From Streptomyces resistomycificus (GTDB lineage Bacteria > Actinomycetota > Actinomycetes > Streptomycetales > Streptomycetaceae), in assembly GCF_001514265.1 (NCBI RefSeq), contig NZ_KQ949002.1, positions 1-64,000 of the forward strand: DNA of 64,000 nucleotides, in the 5' to 3' direction. Both the position numbers and the translations under genes were made by a program. Below the pieces are notes generated by a model, which was given only the letters and a program-made list of their open reading frames with translations, ran no database searches and was not told the DNA's origin. Each line of letters opens with the position of its first letter. Positions within the stretch are counted from its first letter, which is position 1. Shown here piece after piece: positions 52,864 to 61,213 of the stretch.

Positions 52864-53628
52864 TCACCCCAGCCCTCGGTACGAACTCGGCGCCGTGCCG
52901 AGCCACTTCGCGGCGGCCTGGGAGCGGCTCGTGCTGTGGAGTTTGGCGAAGATGCGGTTGATGTGGTTCTTGACCGTCTTCTCGCTGATGAAGCAGGCGG
53001 CGGCGATCTGCTGGTTGTTCATCCCCGACGCGATGAGGTCCATGATCTCCGCCTCCCTCGTACTCAGCCGGAACCGCAACCTCGACGACTGTCCCACATA
53101 TGGTTGCAGTTGCGAAAGCCGTTTGGAGGAAATACGGGGAGACGGGATGCCCCGTAACACGAAATCGCCAGGTGGCATGCCTAGTTGGGCATTCAGCTGC
53201 GGAAGCTGCGCTTCCGGATTTTCGTATGCAGTCGCATTTTCTCCCGCCGCTGCCGCCCACACCGCGGTGACCAGTTGGTTCACCGTGAACTCGCCGTGGA
53301 CCAGGTATCCGCCGGCGCCCCGGCGGCGGGCCTCCTCGACGATCTCCGGCTCCGCGCTGTACGTCAGCATCAGGACGGGGGCGATCTCCACCAGGTGTGG
53401 GAGGGCCGAGAGGCCGTCCATGCCGGGCATGCGGACGTCCAGGAGGACCACGTCCGGGCGGTGGTCGCGGGCCGCCGCGCAGGCCTCGTGGCCGTCGGCC
53501 GCCTCCGCGACGACCGTGATGTCCGGGCGGCCGGAGAGCAGGGCGGTGAGGCCTGCCCGTACCACGGGGTTGTCGTCCGCCACGACGATACGGAGCGGGG
53601 TGCGGCGTGACGGTTGTCGGTCCGGCAT
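52864..53628 (-). CDS. NarL/LuxR-type response regulator with TTA codon
   Basis: 254 residues. Receiver domain with D18/D19 (VVADDN), phosphoacceptor D64 (VVLLDVRMPGMDGL), then a long linker, and a LuxR-type HTH (LSTREAEIMDLIASGMNNQQIAAACFISEKTVKNHINRIFAKLHSTSRSQAAAKW). Codon 158 is TTA (53155-53157), in the linker, so full-length protein may need the bldA tRNA. Partner of the sensor kinase 14 nt upstream; regulates the pilus genes presumably. Confidence 0.94.
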   Translation of the reverse strand: MPDRQPSRRTPLRIVVADDNPVVRAGLTALLSGRPDITVVAEAADGHEACAAARDHRPDVVLLDVRMPGMDGLSALPHLVEIAPVLMLTYSAEPEIVEEARRRGAGGYLVHGEFTVNQLVTAVWAAAAGENATAYENPEAQLPQLNAQLGMPPGDFVLRGIPSPRISSKRLSQLQPYVGQSSRLRFRLSTREAEIMDLIASGMNNQQIAAACFISEKTVKNHINRIFAKLHSTSRSQAAAKWLGTAPSSYRGLG

Positions 53629-53642
53629 CTGTCGGCCTCCTC

Positions 53643-55022
53643 TCAGGGGGTGGTGGGTGGGGTGAGGGTGACGGCTGCCAGGGGGAGTTCCACGAGGATC
53701 TCCGTGCCGCGCGGATGGCCGCCTCGGCCGATGTCGATGCGGGCGCCGACGGAGGTCGCGCGCTCGACCATGCCGACCAGACCGAAGTGGCCCGACCGGC
53801 GCAGGTGTTCGAGGGTGGTGTCCGGGGGCAGGCCGCGTCCGTCGTCGTGGACGCTGATGCGCAGGAGGTCGCCGTCGACCCCGGCGCGTACGTCGACGTG
53901 CGTCGCGGCCGCGTGACGGTGGGCGTTCTCCATGGCCTCCGTGGCGATGGTGAGGAGTTGGCGGGCCACGGCGGGCGGGAGCAGAGGCGGTGGTCCGGCG
54001 TCCGTGCCGGTCCGGTGGTACGTGGCCGGGAGGGCCGTACGGGCCGTGAAGTCCGCGGTGCGGGCGGCCAGTTCGGTGAGTACGTCCGTGGCGTGGGCCG
54101 GGTCGGACTCACGGCGCAGGTCGGCGAGGAGTTCGCGGGACTCGGCGGCGGCGCGACGGGCGGCGCGGGAGACGAGGTCGGCCTGCTGCCTGACCCGGGC
54201 CGGGTCCATGTCCGCGGACCCCGCCAAGTGGGCCAGACCGTCCGCCGCGAGGGCCACGCCGTGCAGGGTCTTGGCCACGGAGTCGTGCATCTCCCGGGCC
54301 AGCCGTGCACGTTCGGCGCCGACCGCCTCGGTGACGGCGAGGCGCGCCTTGACCGCGGCCAGCGCCTGGGTCGCCGTACCGAAGCGGAGCATGAGGTTGC
54401 GCAGGGTGGAGCCCCACGCGCCGGTGATGACGCAGATCCCGGGGAGCAGGAGCCGCTCGGCCGGGCCGATGTGCGAGCCGCCCTCCAGGGTCGCGTGGAC
54501 CAGCAGCAGGATCAGGGACTGGGCCGAGGCGAAGACGGCCGCGCCACGCCAGCCGTAGAGGATGCCGGCCAGGAGCGGGGTGCAGACGCTGACGTAGGCG
54601 AGGGTGGTGTCGGGGCCGGCGGAGACCAGGAGCAGCGAGGCGAGGAGGGTGTCCGCGGCGAGGAGGGTGGGGTGGCGCAGGAGGAGGGGACCGAAGCGCT
54701 CCCAGTCGCGGAAGAGGACGTACGACGTCATGAAGGTGACGACCACGGCGGCGCCGACCAGGCGGACGCCGAGGCCGGGGCCGGCGTTGAGGAGGGCGGC
54801 GGGGGCGGCCAGGGCGATCATGGCGAGGCGGAAGCCGAAGACCTGGCGGCACATCGCCTGGAGGGCGTTGACCTGGACGTCGATCGCGGGTGCGGGTGGG
54901 GTCGGGTGTGTGCTGCCCCCCGTACCCTCCGCGACGCCCTCGTCGTCGGGTGCGGGTCGCCCATGTGAGGGCCGAGCGCCGTCGGCGTCCGCCCGTCCAC
55001 GTCCCGTCACCATGACCATCAC
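53643..55022 (-). CDS. NarL-family sensor histidine kinase
   Basis: 459 residues. Cytoplasmic N-terminal tail, about five membrane segments (LAMIALAAPAALLNAG, LVGAAVVVTFMTSYVLF, ADTLLASLLLVSA and others) and a HisKA_3 dimerisation box (AREMHDSVAKTLHGVALAADGLAHL, with phosphoacceptor His). A HATPase_c domain follows (ATEAMENAHRHAAATHV, DDGRGLPPDTT, GHFGLVGMVERA). Its gene lies between the TadC gene and the response regulator inside the Tad operon. The sensed signal is unknown. Confidence 0.93.
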   Translation of the reverse strand: MMVMVTGRGRADADGARPSHGRPAPDDEGVAEGTGGSTHPTPPAPAIDVQVNALQAMCRQVFGFRLAMIALAAPAALLNAGPGLGVRLVGAAVVVTFMTSYVLFRDWERFGPLLLRHPTLLAADTLLASLLLVSAGPDTTLAYVSVCTPLLAGILYGWRGAAVFASAQSLILLLVHATLEGGSHIGPAERLLLPGICVITGAWGSTLRNLMLRFGTATQALAAVKARLAVTEAVGAERARLAREMHDSVAKTLHGVALAADGLAHLAGSADMDPARVRQQADLVSRAARRAAAESRELLADLRRESDPAHATDVLTELAARTADFTARTALPATYHRTGTDAGPPPLLPPAVARQLLTIATEAMENAHRHAAATHVDVRAGVDGDLLRISVHDDGRGLPPDTTLEHLRRSGHFGLVGMVERATSVGARIDIGRGGHPRGTEILVELPLAAVTLTPPTTP

Positions 55023-55030
55023 CCGCCCCC

Positions 55031-55918
55031 CTACTCCCCCGTGATGGAGCCGAAGTCCGTCCCCGAGCCCAGCAGCAGTCCCGCGCCGAGCAGGATCATC
55101 GTGGCCGGGACCATGAACGTCGTGATCATCATCGTGGCCTTGGGGACGGCGCGGGCGGCCTTGCGGCGGGCGTTCTGGGCGTCGGTGCGGCGCATGTCCT
55201 TGGCGAGGGCGACGAGGGTGTCGACGATGGGTGCGCCGAGTTCCTCGCCCTGCTGCAACGCCGTCACGAACATGGCCACCTGCTCGGAGTCGTTCCTCCG
55301 GCGCAGTTCCGCGAAGGCCTGGCGGCGGCTCATGCCGAGGTCCATCTGGCGCAGGGTGATGCGCAGTTCGTCGGCCCAGGGACCCTCGTACTTCGACGCC
55401 ACCCGATCGAGTGCCTGACGGAAGCCCAGTCCCGCGCTCACCACCACGGCCAGCACGTCGAGGAAGTCCGGCAGGGTCCGCTCGATGACGTCCTTGCGGA
55501 TCCGGATCGCCGACCAGATGCCGACCTCCGTCCAGAACGCGCCGAAGGCCAGCAGCAACAGGGCCACCAGCAGGTCGCCGCGGAGCAGGAACACCAGGAA
55601 GCCCAGGCCGCCGAGGAAGCCGTAGACCGCCCTGCGGGCCGCGTAGCGGTCGATGGTCAGGCCGCCGGGGTTGCCCGCGAGGTCGATCTTGCGGCGGTAC
55701 CTGGCGACCTGCTTGGGGCCCATCAGCCGCAGGACCGCGGGGGCGTAGCGCATGCCCATGCGGTCGATCAGCGAGTCCACCGCGCCGGTGCGGGTGGCGC
55801 CGACCTCCAGGGCCAGCACCAGGTCACCGGGCAGCTTCGCGTCGGCCCGGTACATGCGGATGCCGGCGAAGACGCCCCACACGGCGAGGCCCATCAGCAG
55901 CGCGAGCAAGAGTGCCAT
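55031..55918 (-). CDS. Type II/IV secretion platform protein TadC
   Basis: 295 residues. Membrane segments at about 1-20, 95-130 and 265-290, with a T2SSF cytoplasmic domain (LPDFLDVLAVVVSAGLGFRQALDRVASKYEGPWADELRITLRQMDLGMSRRQAFAELRRRNDSEQVAMFVTALQQGEELGAPIVDTLVALAKDMR). The inner-membrane platform paired with TadB for Flp pilus assembly. ATG start; 8 nt upstream of the kinase gene. Confidence 0.94.
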   Translation of the reverse strand: MALLLALLMGLAVWGVFAGIRMYRADAKLPGDLVLALEVGATRTGAVDSLIDRMGMRYAPAVLRLMGPKQVARYRRKIDLAGNPGGLTIDRYAARRAVYGFLGGLGFLVFLLRGDLLVALLLLAFGAFWTEVGIWSAIRIRKDVIERTLPDFLDVLAVVVSAGLGFRQALDRVASKYEGPWADELRITLRQMDLGMSRRQAFAELRRRNDSEQVAMFVTALQQGEELGAPIVDTLVALAKDMRRTDAQNARRKAARAVPKATMMITTFMVPATMILLGAGLLLGSGTDFGSITGE

Positions 55919-55939
55919 CCGTCCGTCCTCCTCAGCCGC

Positions 55940-56884
55940 TCAGACGTCGATGCGGGACAGGCGGCGGATGAGGACGAAGCCCACCGCGTACAGGCCGAAC
56001 GCGATGATCACCGCCGCCTGGCCGACCGGTGAGCCCGTCATGCGGTCCAGCGCGCCGTCCTTCACGCCGTTCATCAGGAACAGGGAGCCGACGCCCAGGA
56101 CCGGGACCGCGTACGACGTCATGCTCACCTGGGAGAGCTGGGTGCGGACCTCGCGCCGGGTCTCCTTGCGCTCCTCCAGCGTCTCCGTCAGGTTCCGCAG
56201 GGCGCTGACGACCTGACCTCCGGCCCGGTTGGAGAGGACCAGGGTCGTCACCAGGACTACCAGCTCACGCGAGGGCAGCCGCTCCGCCATCTCGCCCAGC
56301 GCGTCGTCCATCGTCGCGCCGACCGCCAACTGGTTGGCGACCTTGGCGAGTTCCTCGCCCGCCGGTGCCTCCAGCTCCTCCGCCGCCATCCCGACCGCGG
56401 TGCGCAGGGCGAGGCCGGCGTGGGTCGCGTTGGCCAGGATGCGCGCGAGTTCGGGGAGTTGGTTGATGAACCTCTCGATGCGTTTCTGCCGCTGCCAGTT
56501 GAGGAACTGCACGGCCGCCCAGATCCCCAGCAGGCCGGCGATCGGGCCGAAGAAGGGGGCCAGGGTGGCCTGGCCGACCAGCCACAGGCCGGCGACCGTG
56601 GCGAGCATCGCGGCGAAGAACTCGCCGGGGGTAATGTCCAGGCCGGTCGCCGCCAGGCGGAGTTCGAGTTTGCGGCCGAGGCTGGTGCCGCGCAGCCGGC
56701 GGTCCAGGTGGCGGAAGCGGCGTCGGCGGCCGGTGAACGGTATCTGGCCGGCGGCGGAGAGACGCTCGACGAGTGCGGCGCGCTGCGCCCTGCCCTTGGC
56801 GTAGGTGTGGACGCCGACGACGGCCAGGACACAGGTCAGCAGCGCGACACCGGTGGTGAGCGTGACGAGGGTCTGGAGATCCAT
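55940..56884 (-). CDS. Type II/IV secretion platform protein TadB
   Basis: 314 residues. N-terminal membrane segment, two central ones, and a T2SSF domain (LPELARILANATHAGLALRTAVGMAAEELEAPAGEELAKVANQLAVGATMDDALGEMAERLPSRELVVLVTTLVLSNRAGGQVVSALRNLTETLEERKETRREVRTQLSQ), and C-terminal membrane helices. Forms the platform with TadC. 21 nt before tadC. Confidence 0.94.
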   Translation of the reverse strand: MDLQTLVTLTTGVALLTCVLAVVGVHTYAKGRAQRAALVERLSAAGQIPFTGRRRRFRHLDRRLRGTSLGRKLELRLAATGLDITPGEFFAAMLATVAGLWLVGQATLAPFFGPIAGLLGIWAAVQFLNWQRQKRIERFINQLPELARILANATHAGLALRTAVGMAAEELEAPAGEELAKVANQLAVGATMDDALGEMAERLPSRELVVLVTTLVLSNRAGGQVVSALRNLTETLEERKETRREVRTQLSQVSMTSYAVPVLGVGSLFLMNGVKDGALDRMTGSPVGQAAVIIAFGLYAVGFVLIRRLSRIDV

Positions 56885-56894
56885 GGGGGTGGTC

Positions 56895-58232
56895 CTACCT
56901 GGCTTCTCGGATGGCTAGCTGGTCTGCGGACTGGGCCACGCCGAAGGCCTGGGGCGTGGGCTGGCTCGCCATGTAGAGGCGGTCGACGGCGCGGCGCGGC
57001 AGCGGGTGGTACTCGAAGCGGCCGTAGATCCGGCCGTCGGGCGCCATCGGCTGGGCGTTGAAGCGGGCGACCGTGGCGATCCGGTACGGCTCGCTGCCGT
57101 GGCTGTCGAGCAGGGCGATCTCGGTGATGCGGCGGGCGCCGTCGGCGAACCGGGTCAGCTGGATGATCACGTCGATCGCGCTGTTGATCTGGTCGTGCAG
57201 CGCCTCGAAGGGGATCTCGACCTCGGACATCGACGCCAGGGTCTTGAGTCGCATCAGCGCGTCCTCCGCGCTGTTGGCGTGCACGGTGGCGAGGGAGCCG
57301 TCGTGGCCGGTGGACATCGCCTGGAGCATGTCGAGGGACTCGCCGCCGCGGACCTCACCGACCACGATGCGGTCGGGGCGCATCCGCAGCGAGTTGCGGA
57401 CCAGGTCGCGGATGGTGACCCGGCCCTGGCCCTCCACGTTCGGCGGACGCGACTCCAGCCGCACCACGTGCCGCTGCTGGAGCTGGAGTTCGGCCGAGTC
57501 CTCGATGGTGATGATGCGGTCGCCCTCGGGGATCAGACCCGACAGCGCGTTCAGGAGGGTCGTCTTCCCGGTGCCCGTTGCGCCCGACACGATGATGTTG
57601 AAGCGTGCCTGCACCAGCCCGGCCAGCAGGTACAGCATGTGCTCGTCCAACGAGCCGAAGCCGGCCAGTTCCTGGAGTGTGAAGGAGCGCGGGAAGCGGC
57701 GGATGGTGAGGGTGGCGCCGGTGAGGGAGAGCGGCGGGATGATCACGTTCACGCGCTCGCCGGAGGGCAGCCGGGCGTCCACCATCGGGTTGGACTCGTC
57801 CACCCGCCGGTTGACCGTCGAGACGATCCGCTCGATGGTCTGCATCAGCTGGTCGTGGGAGGGGAAGCGCAACGGCAACTGCTCGACCCGGCCGCCCCGT
57901 TCGACGAAGATCGCGTCCGGGCCGTTCACCATGATCTCCGTGATCGAGGCGTCCTCGAGGAGTGGTTCCAGGATGCCCAGGCCGAGCGCCTCGTCGACCA
58001 CCCTGCGGATCAGCTGGGAGCGCTCCACCGTCGACAGGACCGGTCCCTCGCGGCTGATGATGTGCCCGAGCACCCGCTCGAGCCGTGCCCGGCGCTCGGC
58101 CGCCGCCAGCGAACTCATCTCCGCGAGGTCGATCTCCTCCAGCAGCTTGGCCCGGTAGGAGGAGACCAGGTGGCCGTCCTCGCCCCGGCTGCCGTTCTCC
58201 TCGGGGGTGTTGATGCGTGACCGCAGGCTCAT
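56895..58232 (-). CDS. Pilus assembly ATPase TadA/CpaF
   Basis: 445 residues. The secretion ATPase core shows Walker A SGATGTGKTTLLNALSG, the Asp box (IITIEDSAELQL), Walker B region (RMRPDRIVVGEVRGGESLDMLQAMSTGHDGSLATVHANS, with the His box), and N-terminal helices. It drives Flp pilus polymerisation. Start: ATG 58232; a plausible GTG lies nearby but this ATG fits the family length. Confidence 0.95.
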   Translation of the reverse strand: MSLRSRINTPEENGSRGEDGHLVSSYRAKLLEEIDLAEMSSLAAAERRARLERVLGHIISREGPVLSTVERSQLIRRVVDEALGLGILEPLLEDASITEIMVNGPDAIFVERGGRVEQLPLRFPSHDQLMQTIERIVSTVNRRVDESNPMVDARLPSGERVNVIIPPLSLTGATLTIRRFPRSFTLQELAGFGSLDEHMLYLLAGLVQARFNIIVSGATGTGKTTLLNALSGLIPEGDRIITIEDSAELQLQQRHVVRLESRPPNVEGQGRVTIRDLVRNSLRMRPDRIVVGEVRGGESLDMLQAMSTGHDGSLATVHANSAEDALMRLKTLASMSEVEIPFEALHDQINSAIDVIIQLTRFADGARRITEIALLDSHGSEPYRIATVARFNAQPMAPDGRIYGRFEYHPLPRRAVDRLYMASQPTPQAFGVAQSADQLAIREAR

Positions 58233-58242
58233 GGGTGCTTCC

Positions 58243-58746
58243 TCAGTGGTCTAGCGGCATGGTGGCGGTCTTCTGGGCGGTGCCGAAGTCCCAGCCGGGG
58301 ACGATGGACGGGATGTCGACGGTGGCGGTGACGGTGACCTCTTCGGCGCCCTCGGCCGCGGAACACCCGACGGACAGCCAGTCGCTGATCGCGTTGACGC
58401 AGCCGTCCTGCGCGCTCTCCTGGAGCGAGGCGGCCCGCGCCCCCGACCGGGCCGCCGTACCGGCCTGTTGGGCGGTGTACGCGATCAGCCCGATCTGGAT
58501 GCCCGCCATCGCGACGAGGATCAGGACAGGGATGAACCCGAGGTATTCGAGGGCTACTTGTCCGCGGTCACGGCGATCTCGGCGGCCGCGGTGGTCACGG
58601 CCGTCACGGCATTCACGGCCGTCATGGCCGTCGCGGCGGTCACGGCCGTCATGGCCGTCGCGGCGGTCACGGCCGTCGCGGCGGTCACGGCCGTCATGGC
58701 CGTCGCGGCGGTCACGGCCGTCGCGTCCTTTACCGTCGTACGCCAT
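58243..58746 (-). CDS. TadE-like pseudopilin with charged RDG-repeat N-terminus
   Basis: 167 residues. The first 58 residues are an unusual R/D/G/H repeat (units like GRDRRDGHD), then a TadE N-terminus RGQVALEYLGFIPVLILVAMAGIQIGLIAYTAQQAGTAARSGARAAS and an extracytoplasmic domain with a Cys pair (DGCVNAISDWLSVGC). The GQxxxEY(L)G site is the same as in the Flp pilin. TadE proteins normally have only a few residues before it. It begins one base after the preceding TadE gene. Confidence 0.88.
   Translation of the reverse strand: MAYDGKGRDGRDRRDGHDGRDRRDGRDRRDGHDGRDRRDGHDGRECRDGRDHRGRRDRRDRGQVALEYLGFIPVLILVAMAGIQIGLIAYTAQQAGTAARSGARAASLQESAQDGCVNAISDWLSVGCSAAEGAEEVTVTATVDIPSIVPGWDFGTAQKTATMPLDH
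58570..58735 (-). repeat. In-frame 9/18-bp repeat tract encoding the RDG tail
   Basis: The plus strand shows repeated units such as gcggtcacggccgtcatggcc, with a 9-bp base period. Each unit is a multiple of three, so copy-number changes would keep the frame. Confidence 0.85.
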
Positions 58747-58747
58747 C

Positions 58748-59125
58748 TCAGTCCTTCACCTCCTCCACGGCACCGGCGTGGCCCTTCACGTCGAAGGGGA
58801 AGCCGATCGAGCCCGGGAAGAGGACGGGAACGTGGAGCGTGACGGTGGCTTTGACGTAGCCGCCCTCGGTCCCGCACTCCACCTCACCGCTCCACGCGTC
58901 CGGTAGCTTGTCCAGGCCCGCCTGCTGACACGCCCCCTGCCGCTGGCCCGGGGGCACCGCCGTCCCCGCCCGTACCGCCTCGTCCGCAGCATTCCCCGCG
59001 AGCGTGTACGTGTATCCCAGCAGCACGCACTGCCACATCAGCACCAGCGTCAGGATGATCAGCGGGGTCATGCCGAGGAACTCGATGGTGACCTGTCCGT
59101 CGTCCCTCCGCCCAGGCAGGCGCAT
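58748..59125 (-). CDS. TadE-like pseudopilin
   Basis: 125 residues from ATG 59125, GGGAGGT upstream. N-terminus RDDGQVTIEFLGMTPLIILTLVLMWQCVLLGYTYTLAGNAADEAVRAG (GQxxxEF(L)G site, then membrane helix). C-terminal extracytoplasmic part with Cys residues (GACQQAGLDKLPDAWSGEVECGTEG). A minor pilin or assembly factor for the Flp pilus. It lies 2 nt after the CpaE gene. Confidence 0.9.
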   Translation of the reverse strand: MRLPGRRDDGQVTIEFLGMTPLIILTLVLMWQCVLLGYTYTLAGNAADEAVRAGTAVPPGQRQGACQQAGLDKLPDAWSGEVECGTEGGYVKATVTLHVPVLFPGSIGFPFDVKGHAGAVEEVKD

Positions 59126-59127
59126 TG

Positions 59128-60387
59128 CTACCTCCCGAGCTCTCGTCGGCGGCGGAACCCGATCGCCGACCGGTCGCCGCCCTTGAGTTTTCCGGCGCGG
59201 TGGCCGGGTCCCTCGGACCCCTTGAGCAGCCCCAGTTCGGCGGCCAGGCCCCACAGTGCCTGTCGCACCGTGCTGCGGCCGTCGAGGTCGTGGACGCGGC
59301 CGGCGTCCACCGCGCCCTGGAGTTCCTTGAAGTTGGCGGGGATCACGGTGCCGGCGACGGCGGTGCCGGTGATCTTCTGGATGAGCGGGGGCTGGATCTC
59401 CGTACCGCGGCTGTGGCGGTTGACGACGACCGTGGTCTCCTCGGCCTTGCGGATCTGCAGCCGGTCCCACATGCGTACGGTCCGCTTGGCACCCCGGACG
59501 GCGACCACGTCCGGCGTGGTGACCAGCAACGCGGTGTCGGCCATCTCCACGGCGGCCGCGCCGGCGCCGCCGATCTGGGCGCCGCAGTCGACGACGACCA
59601 CCTCGTAGCGGGAGCGCAGGGCGCTGACGATCTGGCGGGCGGCGCGGTCGGTGACCTCCTCGCCGCGTTCGCCCTCGCCGGGGGCGAGCAGCAGGGCGAC
59701 GCCGGTGTCGTGGGGGAAGACGGCGTCGGCCAGGACCCGGGGCGAGATGTCGGTGATGGCGGCCAGGTCGACGACCGAGCGGCGGAACTGGACGTCCAGG
59801 AACGAGGCGATGTCCCCGGCCTGGAGGTCCAGGTCGAGCAGCGCGGTGCTGCGGCCGGAGGCCTGGGCGGCGAGGGCGAGCTGGATGGACGTGAGGGTGG
59901 CGCCCACGCCGCCCTTGGCACCGCTGACGGTGACGACGGTCCCGCCGACGCCGGTGAACACGTCGCCGCCGGCGCCGAGGTGACGCCGTACGCCCACCGA
60001 CCACTGGGCGACCGCCTGGACGCGGACCGCCAGCTCCTCGTACCCGAGCGGGAGGGCGACCAGGCCGCGGGCGCCGTAGTCCATGGCGGCCTGGAAGAGG
60101 CCGGGGCTGGCGTCGGAGGTGACGAGGATGACGCCCACGGCCGGGAAGCGGAGCGCGACTTCCCGGATGAGCTCCAGGGCCGGTACAGGGCCGATCCGCT
60201 CGTGCACCACCACGACCTCGGGCAGTTCGTCGATCGACTCGGCGGCGAGGCGGGCGAGGGTGTCGATGAGCTGCGTGGAGTCCACCACCGGGGGCACCGG
60301 CTCGGCGTCGGGGAGCTGGCTGAGGAGGGTGGTGATGGACCGGGCCGCGTCCGCGTCGCCGACAGCCGGGAGGATCCTCGTGGGCAT
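59128..60387 (-). CDS. CpaE/TadZ-type pilus localisation ATPase
   Basis: 419 residues. N-terminal atypical receiver-like domain (about 1-125: LPEVVVVHERIGPVPALELIREVALRFPAVGVILVTSD), then a ParA/MinD ATPase with deviant Walker A SGAKGGVGATLTS (Ala in place of the second Lys, common in this family), ALLDLDLQAGDIASFLD and VVVDCGAQIGGAG. Directs the pilus machine to its site. 9 nt downstream of cpaB. Confidence 0.92.
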   Translation of the reverse strand: MPTRILPAVGDADAARSITTLLSQLPDAEPVPPVVDSTQLIDTLARLAAESIDELPEVVVVHERIGPVPALELIREVALRFPAVGVILVTSDASPGLFQAAMDYGARGLVALPLGYEELAVRVQAVAQWSVGVRRHLGAGGDVFTGVGGTVVTVSGAKGGVGATLTSIQLALAAQASGRSTALLDLDLQAGDIASFLDVQFRRSVVDLAAITDISPRVLADAVFPHDTGVALLLAPGEGERGEEVTDRAARQIVSALRSRYEVVVVDCGAQIGGAGAAAVEMADTALLVTTPDVVAVRGAKRTVRMWDRLQIRKAEETTVVVNRHSRGTEIQPPLIQKITGTAVAGTVIPANFKELQGAVDAGRVHDLDGRSTVRQALWGLAAELGLLKGSEGPGHRAGKLKGGDRSAIGFRRRRELGR

Positions 60388-60396
60388 GGCGGCCTC

Positions 60397-61104
60397 TCAC
60401 TTGTCCTTGGCGAGTTCGTAGGTGCGGTCCTGCTCCGGGACGGTGGTGTCGGTGCCGGGCGCCACCAGGGCGAGACGGACCTCCTCGGCGAACGACTCCG
60501 CGTACGTGACGCGCTGGGCGTCGACGGTGGAGAGCGCGAAGGTGATCGGGACGGCTTCGGTGTCCTGCCGGGTGTTGTCGTCCTCGTCGGGCCTGAGGGC
60601 GGTCAGCTTGCCGACGTCGAGGACCCGGGCGTTGGTCACGATGATCTTGGACTGGGCGGGGTCGCCCTCCCGCTGGCCCTCGAAGGTGGCGTAGACGTTG
60701 ACCGTCGCGCCCGGCGTGATCTTTCCCGCGACGCCGGTCGCCGCGTCGATCATGATGGCGACCTCCTGCTGCCCCGGCCGCAGGGCGGGCTGGTCGACGA
60801 TCATGTCGCTCTGCAGGAGGGAGCCCTGCCGGAGGGTGGTCACGGCGATCTTGCCGCGGATGTCCTTGAGGTCGGTGACGGCGTTGTCCGACAGCCACCG
60901 CTCCGGCATCTCGATCTTCTCGAACTGGGCTGCGCCGAGGCTGGTGTAGGGCGCCACGTCCGACTTCACCCGGTACGCCGCGACCTCGGGGCCGACCTTG
61001 GACTTCACGTCGTTGATGACGGACAGCACGCCGGCGAACGCGCCGAGGGCGCACAGGACCGACAGGAGCAGGAGTATCACGCCGCGGCGCTGACGGGAGT
61101 TCAT
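60397..61104 (-). CDS. CpaB/RcpC-type SAF-domain protein
   Basis: 235 residues. One N-terminal membrane helix (VILLLLSVLCALGAFAGVLSVI), then a SAF domain (APYTSLGAAQFEKIEMPERWLSD...KIAVTTLRQGSLLQSDMIVDQPALRPGQQEVAIMIDAATGVAGKITPGATVNVYATFEGQREGD). CpaB/RcpC proteins support Flp pilus assembly. ATG start; first gene of the main Tad operon. Confidence 0.92.
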   Translation of the reverse strand: MNSRQRRGVILLLLSVLCALGAFAGVLSVINDVKSKVGPEVAAYRVKSDVAPYTSLGAAQFEKIEMPERWLSDNAVTDLKDIRGKIAVTTLRQGSLLQSDMIVDQPALRPGQQEVAIMIDAATGVAGKITPGATVNVYATFEGQREGDPAQSKIIVTNARVLDVGKLTALRPDEDDNTRQDTEAVPITFALSTVDAQRVTYAESFAEEVRLALVAPGTDTTVPEQDRTYELAKDK

Positions 61105-61213
61105 GAACCGTGCAACCTCATTGGGGGTTCGGTCGAGCGGAGTCGGTGGGAGCGGACGGCCCGGTCGGGGTTCGGTCCGGCGCGGTCGCCGGGAGGGAGC
61201 ACCCCTCGCGGGC

